From: Cereibacter azotoformans
GTDB lineage: Bacteria > Pseudomonadota > Alphaproteobacteria > Rhodobacterales > Rhodobacteraceae
DNA length: 64,000 bases
Assembly: GCA_017599285.1 (NCBI GenBank)
Contig: JAGFXX010000001.1
Coordinates: 558,001 to 622,000 of the forward strand
Direction of reading: 5' to 3'
Both the position numbers and the translations under genes were made by a program. The notes beneath the pieces are model-generated. The model searched no databases. It was not told the origin of the DNA and saw only the letters and a program-made list of their open reading frames with translations. Shown here piece by piece: positions 25,695-34,541 of this stretch (the first letter of the stretch is position 1; every line of letters begins with the position of its first letter).

Positions 25695-26492
25695 TCAGCC
25701 GATCCGGCCCGAGATGTAGCTTTCCGTGCGGGGGTCGTGCGGGTTGGTGAAGATCTGGCCCGTCTCGCCATATTCCACAAGGCGGCCCAGGTGGAAGAAG
25801 GCCGTGCGCTGGCTCACGCGCGCCGCCTGCTGCATCGAGTGGGTGACGATCACCACCGAGAACTGCGTGCGCAGCTCGTCGATCAGCTCTTCGATCTGGG
25901 CCGTGGCGATCGGGTCGAGCGCGGAACAGGGCTCGTCCATCAGGAGCACCTCGGGCGAGGTGGCGATGGCGCGGGCGATGCAGAGCCGCTGCTGCTGGCC
26001 GCCCGAGAGGCCCGTACCGGGTGCCGCAAGCCGGTCCTTCACCTCTTCCCAGAGGGCCGCGCGGCGCAGGGCGGTCTCGACGATCTCGTCGATCTCGGCC
26101 TTGGAGCGGGCGAGGCCGTGGATGCGCGGGCCATAGGCCACATTGTCGTAGATCGACTTGGGGAAGGGGTTCGGCTTCTGGAACACCATGCCCACCTTGG
26201 CGCGCAACTGGACCGGGTCCACCCGCGGGTCGTAGATGTCGTGGCCGTCGAGCGTGATCCTGCCCTCGATCCGGCAGCCCGGGATCGTGTCGTTCATGCG
26301 GTTCAGGCAGCGCAGGAAGGTGGATTTGCCGCAGCCCGAGGGCCCGATGAAGGCGGTCACGGTCTTGCCGAGGATCTCCACGTCCACATCCTTCAGCGCG
26401 TGGTTCAGCCCGTAGAAGACCTGCACCCGGCTGGCGGCGATCTTGACCTCGGCGGCGCTCACGACGCGCTCGGCATAGCGGATATCGTCCAT
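25695..26492 (-). CDS. pstB: Phosphate ABC transporter ATP-binding protein PstB
   Basis: A 265-residue ABC ATPase. Walker A is GPSGCGKST, the Q-loop context [22 protein letters not shown] is diagnostic for PstB, the signature is LSGGQQQR, Walker B is [12 protein letters not shown], and the switch is VTHSMQQA. It powers uptake through PstC-PstA of phosphate delivered by PstS. It is 11 bp downstream of pstA and 13 bp before phoU. Confidence 0.97.
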   Translation of the reverse strand: MDDIRYAERVVSAAEVKIAASRVQVFYGLNHALKDVDVEILGKTVTAFIGPSGCGKSTFLRCLNRMNDTIPGCRIEGRITLDGHDIYDPRVDPVQLRAKVGMVFQKPNPFPKSIYDNVAYGPRIHGLARSKAEIDEIVETALRRAALWEEVKDRLAAPGTGLSGGQQQRLCIARAIATSPEVLLMDEPCSALDPIATAQIEELIDELRTQFSVVIVTHSMQQAARVSQRTAFFHLGRLVEYGETGQIFTNPHDPRTESYISGRIG

Positions 26493-26503
26493 GTGTCAGC
26501 TCC

Positions 26504-27853
26504 TTACCAGCGGCGCTCGAAGCGGCGGCGAAGAATGATGGCGACCGTGTTCATGGCCACGAGGAACACGAGCAGCACGATGATCGCGCCCGAGGCCCGT
26601 TCGACGAAGGCGGGGTCGGCGCGCTGGGTGAAGTTGAAGACCTGCACCGGCAGGGCCGAGGCGGGGTCGAAGAAGCCCTCCGGCGGGGCTGCGGGAAACT
26701 CGCGCACGAAGGCGACCATACCGATCAGCAGCAGCGGCGCCGTCTCGCCCAGGGCCTGAGCCAGCCCGATGATGGTGCCCGTGAGGATCCCCGGCATGGC
26801 GAGCGGCAGGACATGGTGAAAGATAGCCTGCATCTTCGAGGCGCCCACACCCAGCGCCGCATCGCGGATCGAGGGCGGCACGGCCTTGAGGCTGGCGCGC
26901 GTGGCGATGATGATGGTGGGCAGCGTCATCAGCGTCAGCACGAGGCCGCCCACGATCGGCGCGGACTGGGGCAGGCCCATGAAGTTGATGAAGATCGCAA
27001 GCCCGAGGATGCCGAAGACGATCGAGGGCACCGCCGCAAGGTTCGAGATGTTGACCTCGATCAGGTCGGTCCAGCGGTTCTTGGGCGCGAACTCTTCCAG
27101 GTAGATCGAGGCGGCAACGCCGATCGGCAGGGCCAGCACCAGCACGATGAACATCATGTAGGCCGAGCCCAGGATGGCGACGCCGAGGCCCGCCGCCTCG
27201 GGGCGCAGCTCCGAGGCGTCGGGGCCGAACAGGAACTGCGGGTTGAAGGCGATGGTGATCAGGCCCGCCTCGCGCAGCCTTTGCGCAAGGACCAGCTGCT
27301 CGGGGGTGATGTTGCTGTCGAGCGCGGCGCTTTCCATCGTCACGCGGCCCTTGAAGAAGCCGTCCACCCGCCCGTTCGCCAGCGCCCGGACCTCGACGGT
27401 CTGGCCAACCAGCTCGGGATCGGCCAGCACGCGGTTGCGCAGGCCGGCGGCGGCTTCCTTGGACAGGAGGCCCGCGATGTCCTTGTCGCTGATCCCCTCG
27501 GACTGGAGGCCGGCCGCGGCCACGGCCGCCACCATCGAGGCCTCGAGCTGCCGGCCGTAGCCGATGGTCGTGACCTTCTTCATCTCCTCGATGTCGCGGT
27601 TGCCGCGCGGATCCACGATGGCCGCGTCGAGCGTCACGGGGATCGCGATGAAGGTCTGCCGGAAGGCGCCGGCGCCGTTGCCGATCACCGAGGTCAGCAG
27701 CAGGACCAGCGCGAGGATCGACAGGATCACGGCGCCGAGGCCGTAGGCGCGGAACCGGCGTTCGGCCGCGTTGCGGCGGCGGGTCCGGGCGTCGGGCGCA
27801 AAGAGCGAGCCCGGCTCGGGAGGGGCGGCTTCGGGTGCGGTGGCGTCGGTCAT
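26504..27853 (-). CDS. pstA: Phosphate ABC transporter permease PstA (long alphaproteobacterial form)
   Basis: A 449-residue permease, longer than the roughly 300-residue E. coli PstA because of an N-terminal extension: a cytoplasmic tail, one membrane segment near residue 38-58 (YGLGAVILSILALVLLLTSV), then about 150 periplasmic residues before the core. The core has six segments and the EAA loop DAALGVGASKMQAIFHHVLPLAMPG. This long form is normal in alphaproteobacteria. The start overlaps the pstC stop by four bases. Confidence 0.95.
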   Translation of the reverse strand: MTDATAPEAAPPEPGSLFAPDARTRRRNAAERRFRAYGLGAVILSILALVLLLTSVIGNGAGAFRQTFIAIPVTLDAAIVDPRGNRDIEEMKKVTTIGYGRQLEASMVAAVAAAGLQSEGISDKDIAGLLSKEAAAGLRNRVLADPELVGQTVEVRALANGRVDGFFKGRVTMESAALDSNITPEQLVLAQRLREAGLITIAFNPQFLFGPDASELRPEAAGLGVAILGSAYMMFIVLVLALPIGVAASIYLEEFAPKNRWTDLIEVNISNLAAVPSIVFGILGLAIFINFMGLPQSAPIVGGLVLTLMTLPTIIIATRASLKAVPPSIRDAALGVGASKMQAIFHHVLPLAMPGILTGTIIGLAQALGETAPLLLIGMVAFVREFPAAPPEGFFDPASALPVQVFNFTQRADPAFVERASGAIIVLLVFLVAMNTVAIILRRRFERRW

Positions 27854-29292
27854 TCGTACTGCTCCCGGTATTTGCGCACGATGAAGAGGGCGATCACGTT
27901 GAGAACGAGGGTGATCGCGAAGAGCGTGAGGCCGAGCGCGAAGGCCACCAGCGTCTCGGGCGAGGCGAACTCGGTGTCGCCGGTGAGCTGGCTCACGATC
28001 TTCACCGTGACGGTGGTCATGGCCTCGAACGGGTTCAGCGAGAGCTTGGCCGCGGCGCCCGCGCCGAGCACGACGATCATGGTCTCGCCGATGGCACGGC
28101 TCGCGCCCAGCAGGATCGCGCCCACGATGCCGGGCAGGGCCGCGGGCAGGATCACCTGCTTGACCGTCTCGGAATGGGTGGCGCCGAGCCCGTACGAGCC
28201 GTCGCGCAGCGATTGCGGCACGGCGTTGATGATGTCATCGGACAGCGACGAGATGAAGGGGATCAGCATGATCCCCATGACGAGACCCGCGGTCATGACC
28301 GAGGACGAGCTGGCCCCGAGCCCGAGCGGCTGGGCGAACCAGTCGCGCAGCGCCGGGCCCACGGTGACGAGGGCGAAGAGGCCGTAGACGATGGTCGGGA
28401 TCCCCGCGAGGATCTCGATCGCGGGCTTGGCCCAGCTGCGGGCGCGCGCACCGGCATACTCCGCAAGATAGATCGCGGTGAGAAGGCCGATCGGCACGGC
28501 CACCAGCAGCGCGATGAACGAGATGTACATGGTGCCCCAGAGCAGCGGCCAGATCCCGAGGTCCGACCCGCCGCGGAATTGCGGGTTCCAGGTCAGGCTG
28601 AGGAAGAAGTCCTGCGCCGGATAGAGGCGGAAGAAGTTCATCGTCTCGAACAGCAGCGACATCACGATCCCGACCGTCGTCGCCACCGCCACGAGCGAGG
28701 CGGCGATCAGGATCACCATGACGAACCGTTCCGTGGTGTTGCGGGCGCGGAAGTCGGGGCGGATGCGCGCGAGTGCGAGACCGAGGCCCGCGGCGCTGGT
28801 CGCAAGGACCGACACGACCATCCAGAAGCCGAGCCTGTCCTGCAGATCGCGGTGGGCGCGGGCCGCGGCCAGCGTCTCGGGGCCCATGCTGGTCACGGCC
28901 ACACCCACGGCCCGCAGGCGCGGGGCGAGACCCTCGGGGCTGAGGCCCGCCACGTCGCGCGGCGAAAGGCCGTCGGTGACGGCCAGCCGCTGAAGCCCCG
29001 TCGAGATGCGACGCACGTCCGCCATCACGAGGCTGCTGGTGCTGGCGTCGCCCGCCGGCAGCAGCGACGCGACGCGCTGCTCGATGACCATGGGCTGTGC
29101 CATGAGCCAGACCGCCAGCAGCGCGAGAGCGGGCACCGCGGTCAGCAGCGCCGCGAACTGGCCGTAGTGGCCGGGCAGGGAATGCAGCCGACGGGGATCG
29201 CCGCCCGCCGAGGAAATGGCGCGACGCCGCCCGGCGAGAAAGCCTGCGGCGGCGAGGATCAGGACGGCCAGAACGAGGATGCCGAGGCTCAT
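27850..29292 (-). CDS. pstC: Phosphate ABC transporter permease PstC (long form)
   Basis: A 480-residue permease. The N-terminal half has two extra membrane segments (LGILVLAVLILAAAGFLAG and FAALLTAVPALALLAVWLMA) and a periplasmic insertion before a further segment near residue 155. The core carries FLSLTWNPQF, ILAGIPTIVYGLFALVTVGP and the EAA loop DGSYGLGATHSETVKQVILP, which identify PstC. It is separated from pstS by a 57-bp gap holding a strong hairpin. Confidence 0.95.
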   Translation of the reverse strand: MSLGILVLAVLILAAAGFLAGRRRAISSAGGDPRRLHSLPGHYGQFAALLTAVPALALLAVWLMAQPMVIEQRVASLLPAGDASTSSLVMADVRRISTGLQRLAVTDGLSPRDVAGLSPEGLAPRLRAVGVAVTSMGPETLAAARAHRDLQDRLGFWMVVSVLATSAAGLGLALARIRPDFRARNTTERFVMVILIAASLVAVATTVGIVMSLLFETMNFFRLYPAQDFFLSLTWNPQFRGGSDLGIWPLLWGTMYISFIALLVAVPIGLLTAIYLAEYAGARARSWAKPAIEILAGIPTIVYGLFALVTVGPALRDWFAQPLGLGASSSSVMTAGLVMGIMLIPFISSLSDDIINAVPQSLRDGSYGLGATHSETVKQVILPAALPGIVGAILLGASRAIGETMIVVLGAGAAAKLSLNPFEAMTTVTVKIVSQLTGDTEFASPETLVAFALGLTLFAITLVLNVIALFIVRKYREQYE

Positions 29293-29314
29293 GGGAGGTC
29301 CGGGACTGGGAAGA

Positions 29315-29341
29315 GGCGGCGCGGGGACGTCCCGCGCCGCC
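29315..29341 (-). terminator. Hairpin in the pstS-pstC gap
   Basis: An 11-bp perfect stem (29315-29325 with 29331-29341) closes a five-base loop. It sits between the binding-protein gene and the first permease gene, where such stems commonly protect the pstS message or stop most transcription so that PstS exceeds the membrane parts. No T tract follows on the minus strand. Confidence 0.6.
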
Positions 29342-29349
29342 GGAGGGGA

Positions 29350-30393
29350 TCAGTTGCTGAGCGGGCCCATCGGAACCCGGTTGGCGATCATGTCCTGCGT
29401 CGCCGCCAGCTCGGGGTCGGACACGAGGCCGTAGGCGGCCAGCGGCCCGTCGGGACCGGCCATCTCGTCCGAGACGAAGAACTCGACATATTCCTGCAGG
29501 CCCGGGATCACGTCGAGGTGCGCCATCTTCACATAGAAGAACAGCGGCCGGGACACCGGATAATCGCCCGAGGCGATGGTCTCGACCGAGGGAACCACAT
29601 CCGACATGGTCGCGACCTTCAGCTTGTCGGTGTTGTTCTGGTAGAACGAGAGGCCGAACACGCCGATGGCGTTCTTGTTGGCGTCGATGCGCGAGAGGGT
29701 CTCGGTATAGTCGCCATCGATGTCCACCGACGCGCCGTCGGTGCGCAGCGCCATGCACATGTCGTGGGCCTTGTCCTCGTCACCGCCGTTGGCGGCGGCG
29801 AAGGCCTCCATCGCGCCCGATTCCTCGCAGCCCGCCACGATCACCTTCTCGTCGAACACTTCGCGGGTGCCGTGCTTGGTGCCGGGGATGAAGGCGAGGA
29901 TCGGCTGGTCGGGCAGCGCCGGGTTCACCTGGTTCCAGCGGCCGTTCGGGTTCGCGACCACCTGGCCGTCCACGACGATCTGCGCGGCCAGCGCGTTGAA
30001 CCAGTCGGCCGGCGTGAAGGCGAAGTCCGGCCCGCCGATGTCGGAGGCGAACACGATGCCGTCATAGCCGATGCGCACTTCCATGATCTCGTTCACGCCG
30101 TTCTGGGCGCAGAGGTCGATGTCGGACTGCTTGATGCGCGAGGAGGAGTTGGCGATGTCGATCGTGTTCTCGCCGACCCCTTCGCAGAGTTTCTTGCGGC
30201 CCGCGCCCGACCCGCCCGATTCGACGACCGGCGTCGGGAAGTCGAAATTCTCGCCGAAGGCTTCGGCCACGATGGTGGCGTAGGGCAGCACGGTCGAGGA
30301 ACCCGCGGTCTGGATGTTGTCGCGCGCGGCGGCGACGCCGGCCGAAGCGGCCACCACGGCCAGCGAGGACACCGTGAGCTTGAGAAGGGACAT
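29350..30393 (-). CDS. pstS: Phosphate-binding periplasmic protein PstS
   Basis: A 347-residue periplasmic protein with a signal peptide (KLTVSSLAVVAASAGVAAA). Phosphate-loop residues are recognisable in TAGSSTVLPYA and in ESGGSGAGRKKLCEG. The sequence belongs to the long PstS group common in alphaproteobacteria. It is the first gene of the operon, with a PHO box 86 bp upstream of its ATG and a GGAGAG ribosome site. Confidence 0.96.
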   Translation of the reverse strand: MSLLKLTVSSLAVVAASAGVAAARDNIQTAGSSTVLPYATIVAEAFGENFDFPTPVVESGGSGAGRKKLCEGVGENTIDIANSSSRIKQSDIDLCAQNGVNEIMEVRIGYDGIVFASDIGGPDFAFTPADWFNALAAQIVVDGQVVANPNGRWNQVNPALPDQPILAFIPGTKHGTREVFDEKVIVAGCEESGAMEAFAAANGGDEDKAHDMCMALRTDGASVDIDGDYTETLSRIDANKNAIGVFGLSFYQNNTDKLKVATMSDVVPSVETIASGDYPVSRPLFFYVKMAHLDVIPGLQEYVEFFVSDEMAGPDGPLAAYGLVSDPELAATQDMIANRVPMGPLSN

Positions 30394-30478
30394 GGAACTC
30401 TCCTGTCGGTTGGACGGCCGCAGCGGGCGACCTCTGCGCCGTCCTAGCCCCGTTGCGAGTCGGGTTTATTGCAGTTCG

Positions 30479-30496
30479 GTGACGGTTTTGTAACAG
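30479..30496 (-). promoter_or_regulatory. PHO box upstream of pstS
   Basis: On the minus strand the sequence is CTGTTAC-AAAA-CCGTCAC, two direct 7-base half-sites in an 11-base period, close to the CTGTCAT-A/T-rich-CTGTCAC consensus for PhoB. The downstream edge is 86 bp before the pstS start. It predicts phosphate-starvation control by the PhoB encoded at the end of the same operon. Confidence 0.8.
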
Positions 30497-30571
30497 CGCC
30501 CGGATCAGCGGCCACGCGTCGTCCGGCTGCCATCATGATCCCTGACGCCCACCGCCGTCGGCGCCCGCCCG

Positions 30572-31261
30572 TCAGCGCGAGAAGAGATCCGGCAGGGCGG
30601 GCTCGATCGGCTCGATCAGTTCGGGGCCTTCGTTGCGGACGGAACTCACGCGGCGCCCGACCTCATGCCAGCGCAGCGCGGTCATCGGGATCCGCGGCAG
30701 ATCCTCCACCGGGCAGCCGCCCAGCCAGTCGCCGGCCGCCTCGAGGTCCATCATGACCGGCATCCGGTCATGGACCCGGGCCAGCCCCTCGCGCACCGGC
30801 TCGGTGAGGATGGCGCAGGTCGGCCCCTCGTAATCGGCCAGCCGCACCCGGCTCTCGAGCCCGGCCATCAGCAGCGCCGGGGCATTGCCGGCGGGCGACA
30901 TGTAATGCGGATGCTTCACGCCCCCGCGCAGCTGCCATTCGTAATAGCCCGAGGCGATCACGAGGCAGCGCCCGCCGCGATAGGCGGCGCGAAAGCTCGG
31001 CGCGGTGGCGGCGCTTTCGACACGGGCATTGATGGTGCTGGCCTTCCAGTCCCGGAGGGCGCCGCGGTGAAAGGGCGGGATGAGGCCCCATCGTGCAAGA
31101 TCGCCCTGAAGCCCCGATTCCGTCCGCCGCACGATGGGGATCAGCGCGGTGGGCGGGACGTTGTAGCGCGTCTCGATCTCGGCCCGCGCGGGCGCCAGCC
31201 CCTGCATCCAGCCGGCCAGCTGAGCCCAGGTCAGCTCCTTGTGGGCCATGCGTCCGCACAT
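30572..31261 (-). CDS. SRAP-family protein (HMCES/YedK-like abasic-site sensor)
   Basis: A 229-residue SOS response-associated peptidase. Cys2, exposed after Met removal (MCGRMAH), forms the thiazolidine crosslink to abasic sites in single-stranded DNA. The Asn in NARVES, the Glu in SGYYEWQ and the His in VHDRMPVMM complete the conserved active site. Length is normal. No obvious LexA box is seen. It stands alone between the pst promoter and the ArsR gene, on the same strand. Confidence 0.95.
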   Translation of the reverse strand: MCGRMAHKELTWAQLAGWMQGLAPARAEIETRYNVPPTALIPIVRRTESGLQGDLARWGLIPPFHRGALRDWKASTINARVESAATAPSFRAAYRGGRCLVIASGYYEWQLRGGVKHPHYMSPAGNAPALLMAGLESRVRLADYEGPTCAILTEPVREGLARVHDRMPVMMDLEAAGDWLGGCPVEDLPRIPMTALRWHEVGRRVSSVRNEGPELIEPIEPALPDLFSR

Positions 31262-31271
31262 GGCCCGATCC

Positions 31272-31625
31272 TCAGGGCCGGCAGAACATGTCGTAGAGCA
31301 TGGCGACCGCGCGGCTCACCTTGGGATCGGCGATCGAATACCAGATCGTCTTTCCCTCGCGCCGCGCCGAAACCAGTCCGTCCTGCCGCAGCCGCGCAAG
31401 TTGCTGGCTGACCGCCGCCTGCCGCGTGGACAGCAGCGTCTCAAGCTCGGTCACGGATCGCTCGCCGTTCGAGAGATGGCACAGGATCATCAGCCGCCCC
31501 TCGTGCGAGAGGGCCTTCAGGAACCCGGCGGCCGCCTGAGCCTGAGCCACCATCCGCTCGGGCGGAACGGGCGTCGCCTCCGGGGCGGTGCGATGCGTGT
31601 CGGGCAGGTCGAGAGACATGGTCAT
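31272..31625 (-). CDS. ArsR-family repressor of the SqrR/BigR persulfide-sensor type
   Basis: A 117-residue winged-helix repressor. The helix-turn-helix is SVTELETLLSTRQAAVSQQLARLRQDGLV. Two cysteines, Cys49 (LMILCHL) and Cys115 (DMFCRP), are 66 residues apart, the same spacing as Cys41 and Cys107 of R. capsulatus SqrR, which form a polysulfide bridge in response to sulfide. No arsenic-type CVC box is present. ATG 31625 follows GAGGAG. No sulfide-oxidation gene is adjacent, so its targets lie elsewhere. Confidence 0.85.
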   Translation of the reverse strand: MTMSLDLPDTHRTAPEATPVPPERMVAQAQAAAGFLKALSHEGRLMILCHLSNGERSVTELETLLSTRQAAVSQQLARLRQDGLVSARREGKTIWYSIADPKVSRAVAMLYDMFCRP

Positions 31626-31691
31626 GGAACTCCTCATCCGGAGCACATCTAGCACGGAGGCCGGTGCGTGGCGAGATGTCGCAAGGCCGGT

Positions 31692-32192
31692 TTACCGACT
31701 CGCAAGGAAGGTTCCGAACCGCCCCTGCGAAAAGAGCAGCGGCTCGCCCGGCCGCATCGCGGCGCGGATCACCTCGCCCACGACGATGGCATGGTCGCCG
31801 CCGTCATGCACCGCCGCCTGCCGACACTCGAACCGGGCAAGCGGTGCCGGCAGCAGCGGAACCCCTTCGGGGCTCGAACGGTAGGCGAGGCCGTCGAACC
31901 CGGCGCCGCCCCGTGTGAAGCGGCGGGCGAGGTCGTCCTCGCCCGCATCGAGCACATGGATCGCAAAGTGGGGCGCGCGGGCGAAGAAGTCGAACCGGCT
32001 CGAGGCGCGCGCCGGGGACCAGAGCACCAGCGGCGGATCGAGCGAGACCGAGGAGAAGCTGTTGGCCGTCATGCCCATCGGCCCGTCCTCGGCAAGCACG
32101 GTCACCACGGTGACGCCGGTCGCAAAGCGGCCGAGCGCGTCGCGGAAGGCGCGCGCATCGGCGGCGGGGACAAAGGCGGCGTCCTCGGTCAT
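31692..32192 (-). CDS. Flavin reductase domain protein
   Basis: A 166-residue FMN-binding split-barrel protein of the flavin reductase-like family. Typical blocks are FATGVTVVTV, MGMTANSFSSVSLDPPLVLW, and a C-terminal HAIVVGEVIRA strand. Such proteins supply reduced flavin to a monooxygenase or act on a small substrate. No monooxygenase partner is encoded beside it, though a luciferase-like oxidoreductase lies at the far left of the window. Confidence 0.88.
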   Translation of the reverse strand: MTEDAAFVPAADARAFRDALGRFATGVTVVTVLAEDGPMGMTANSFSSVSLDPPLVLWSPARASSRFDFFARAPHFAIHVLDAGEDDLARRFTRGGAGFDGLAYRSSPEGVPLLPAPLARFECRQAAVHDGGDHAIVVGEVIRAAMRPGEPLLFSQGRFGTFLASR

Positions 32193-32381
32193 CCGGCGTC
32201 TCCTCTCTGCCGGCCGGTCCGGCGCCGGAGCCCGGATGCCCCCGCGCCCCGGCGGGGCGGGCCTGACGTCTCACGATCCGCGCCGATGTGCAATGCGTCG
32301 CAAGCGCAGACCCCTGCGGCGTGCCGGGCCGTCACGACGGCGCATGGGCTCAGCAGCCCAGAACCGCGCGTCCAGCAGACC

Positions 32382-33458
32382 TCAGCCGGCGCGGAAATGC
32401 TTGGCGAGTTTCAGGCCCTGGCCCTGATAGTTCGAGGCGATGCCCGCGCCGTAGAGCATGTCGGGCCGCTCCTCCATCCGTTCATAGACCAGACGGCCCA
32501 CGACCTGCCCATGTTCCAGCACGAAGGGCGCCTCGTGGCAGCGCACCTCGAGCACCCCGCGCGAGCCGGTGCCGCCCGCCTGCGCATGGCCGAAGCCGGG
32601 GTCGAAGAAGCCCGCGTAATGCACGCGAAACTCGCCCACCATCGCGAGGTAGGGCGCCATCTCGGCGGCATGATCGGGGGGAATCGTCACCGCCTCGCGG
32701 CTGACGAGGATGTAGAAGGCCCCGGGATCCAGGATGATGCGGCCGTCGCGGGCGCGGATCTCCTCCCAGTAGTCCGATACGGGGTAATGGCCGATGCGGT
32801 CGAGGTCGATGAGGCCGGTGTGGGGCTTGGCGCGGTAGCCCACGAGGTCGCCCTCACCGGGCCGCAGATCGACCGAAAAGCCGAGCCCGCCCGAAATGAC
32901 GGGGGCGCCGTCCACCAGCGGCTCGCGCGCATGGAGTTGGGCCAGTTCTGCATCCGACAGCGTGGCCTCGCCCGTGCGGAAGCGGATCTGGTTCAGGCGC
33001 ATTCCGGGGCGCACGAGGACCGAGAAGCTGCGGGGGCAGACCTCGGCGTAGAGCGGACCCGCATAGCCGTCGCGGATGCGGTCGAACTCGGTGCCGCCGT
33101 CTGCGATGGTCCGGGTCAGAAGGTCGAGCCGGCCCGTCGAACTCTTGGCATTGGCCACGGCCGAGATGCCGGCGGGCAGGGCGAGACGCTCCATCAGCCG
33201 CACGACATAGACACAGCCCTTCTCGAGCACGGCGCCGGCGGTCAGGTCCATCCGGTGCATCTCGAACTCGTCGAGCCGCTCGGCGACCGTGCGCCCGGCC
33301 CCGGCGAGAAACGAGGCGCGCACGCGGTAGGCGACGGTTCCGAGGCGCAGGTCAAGGCTGGCCGGCTGGATCTGGGCGGGAATCGGTGCGGGATCCGCGG
33401 AAATGGCGCCCGAGGCGATCAGGGACCGGATCCGTTGCGATGCGAGAACTCCGGTCAT
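32382..33458 (-). CDS. 2'-deoxycytidine 5'-triphosphate deaminase, duplicated-domain form
   Basis: A 358-residue protein made of two Dcd/dUTPase-type beta-barrel halves. Blocks include IQPASLDLRLG, NAKSSTGRLDLLTRTIADG with the family's Ser-Ser-x-Gly-Arg pattern, YAGPLYAEVCPRSFSVLVRPGMRLNQIRF, and a second set VGEFRVHYAGFFDPGFG and EVRCHEAPFVLEHGQVVGRL. Ordinary dCTP deaminase is about 190 residues, so this is a tandem form common in alphaproteobacteria. It makes dUTP (or acts on dCTP) for dTTP synthesis. It lies just downstream of the tRNA-Pro terminator. Confidence 0.9.
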   Translation of the reverse strand: MTGVLASQRIRSLIASGAISADPAPIPAQIQPASLDLRLGTVAYRVRASFLAGAGRTVAERLDEFEMHRMDLTAGAVLEKGCVYVVRLMERLALPAGISAVANAKSSTGRLDLLTRTIADGGTEFDRIRDGYAGPLYAEVCPRSFSVLVRPGMRLNQIRFRTGEATLSDAELAQLHAREPLVDGAPVISGGLGFSVDLRPGEGDLVGYRAKPHTGLIDLDRIGHYPVSDYWEEIRARDGRIILDPGAFYILVSREAVTIPPDHAAEMAPYLAMVGEFRVHYAGFFDPGFGHAQAGGTGSRGVLEVRCHEAPFVLEHGQVVGRLVYERMEERPDMLYGAGIASNYQGQGLKLAKHFRAG

Positions 33459-33482
33459 CTCTCTCTCCAGCTCCCTTGATGC

Positions 33483-33517
33483 AAAAAGGCCCGCCTCATG
33501 CGAGGCGGGCCTTTTTT
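33483..33517 (-). terminator. Bidirectional Rho-independent terminator after tRNA-Pro
   Basis: A perfect 10-bp GC stem GGCCCGCCTC/GAGGCGGGCC (33488-33497 with 33502-33511) with a four-base loop is flanked by AAAAA and TTTTTT. It works in both orientations. On the minus strand it follows the tRNA by a few bases and separates it from the dCTP deaminase gene. Confidence 0.93.
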
Positions 33518-33518
33518 A

Positions 33519-33596
33519 TGGTCGGGCCGGCGAGATTCGAACTCGCGACCTTCCGCCCCCCAGACGGACGCGCTAACCAGGCTGCGCCACGGCCCG
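33519..33596 (-). tRNA. tRNA-Pro (anticodon GGG)
   Basis: The minus strand folds as a full cloverleaf. The acceptor stem is CGGGCCG/CGGCCCG, then T8, the D-arm GCGC/GCGC, the anticodon stem TCCGT/GCGGA with loop CTGGGGG (anticodon GGG), and the T-arm GCGAG/CTCGC with loop TTCGAAT. A73 and an encoded CCA end close it. It reads CCC and CCU proline codons. An intrinsic terminator follows directly. Confidence 0.96.
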
Positions 33597-33677
33597 ACAG
33601 GCGGGATACATAACGAGATTTGCCGCGGGAGCAAGCGGGAAACGCATCCTTCGGATCGCACCCCTCGCCCGGGTGGA

Positions 33678-34535
33678 TCAGGATACCTGCAGCCGTTCGC
33701 GCAAGGCCAGCAGGCGTTCGCGCAGCGCCAGAACCTCCTCGCGCCGGTGCGTCAGGCTGCCGCGCGCAAGGGCGCGCAGAGCTGTCGGCCGCCAGAGAAT
33801 CTCCGCATCCGAATCATCCTCATGCGACTCCGGTTCCCCGCTCGTCGCATCCGGTGCGGGGCCGGCCGGAGAGGGCGGCGATTCCGTGCGTGGGGCAGGG
33901 GGCTCGGCACCGCGTGGAACGAGGGGCTCGGGCGCTGACCAGACGGTGCCGGGCAGGGGCGCGGCGTCCTCGTCCACGGAACGGGCCATAGTCTCGCGCG
34001 GGGCGGCGGCTTTCGCGCTCGCCCGCGACGCCTCCACCGTGGGCTCGTTCGCGCGCTCGGACCCGCGCGAGGGCTCCACCCGCGTTGAGGGCGGGCGACG
34101 AAGCGCCTCGGCGCGGAGCGCGTCGCCCCGCGGCACATCGCGGGCGAAGGGCACGACTTCGCCCCTCTGCTCGGCAGTCTCCTCGCAGGCAAAGCCGGCC
34201 TCGTCCTCGTGCGGGGGCATGGATCCGTCGCCCTGCGATCCCAGCGGGACAAGGCCCTCCTGACCGCTCAGGCTGGCCACATGGCGCACGCCCTGCTCGC
34301 GCAGGATCTTCTGCACCCCGCGGATGGTCATGCCTTCGTCGTGCAGAAGCCGGCGGATGCCGGCCAGCAGCGCCACGTCGGAGGGACGGTAGTAGCGCCG
34401 CCCGCCCGCCCGCTTGACCGGGCGGATCTGGGGGAAGCGGCTCTCCCAGAAGCGCAGCACATGCGCGGGCGTCTCCAGAATCTCGGCAACCTCGCTGATC
34501 GTGCGGAAGGCTTCGGCCGACTTTTCCATCCGCAT
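33678..34535 (-). CDS. MerR-family regulator with long disordered insert
   Basis: A 285-residue protein with an N-terminal MerR winged helix (about 10-80: [40 protein letters not shown]). The middle (about 100-245) is low complexity, rich in Pro, Ala, Glu and Arg, and the C-terminus is a basic helix ([19 protein letters not shown]). MerR genes behind ihfA are conserved in this group; no ligand or target is known. It is 6 bp downstream of ihfA on the same strand, ending the plsX-fabH-ihfA-merR run. Confidence 0.87.
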   Translation of the reverse strand: MRMEKSAEAFRTISEVAEILETPAHVLRFWESRFPQIRPVKRAGGRRYYRPSDVALLAGIRRLLHDEGMTIRGVQKILREQGVRHVASLSGQEGLVPLGSQGDGSMPPHEDEAGFACEETAEQRGEVVPFARDVPRGDALRAEALRRPPSTRVEPSRGSERANEPTVEASRASAKAAAPRETMARSVDEDAAPLPGTVWSAPEPLVPRGAEPPAPRTESPPSPAGPAPDATSGEPESHEDDSDAEILWRPTALRALARGSLTHRREEVLALRERLLALRERLQVS

Positions 34536-34541
34536 GTCCGA

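Noticed and set aside
27835-30447. An 870-codon plus-strand open frame opposite pstA, pstC and pstS
   Set aside because: It is the antisense shadow of high-G+C coding sequence; the minus-strand genes are clear Pst homologues.
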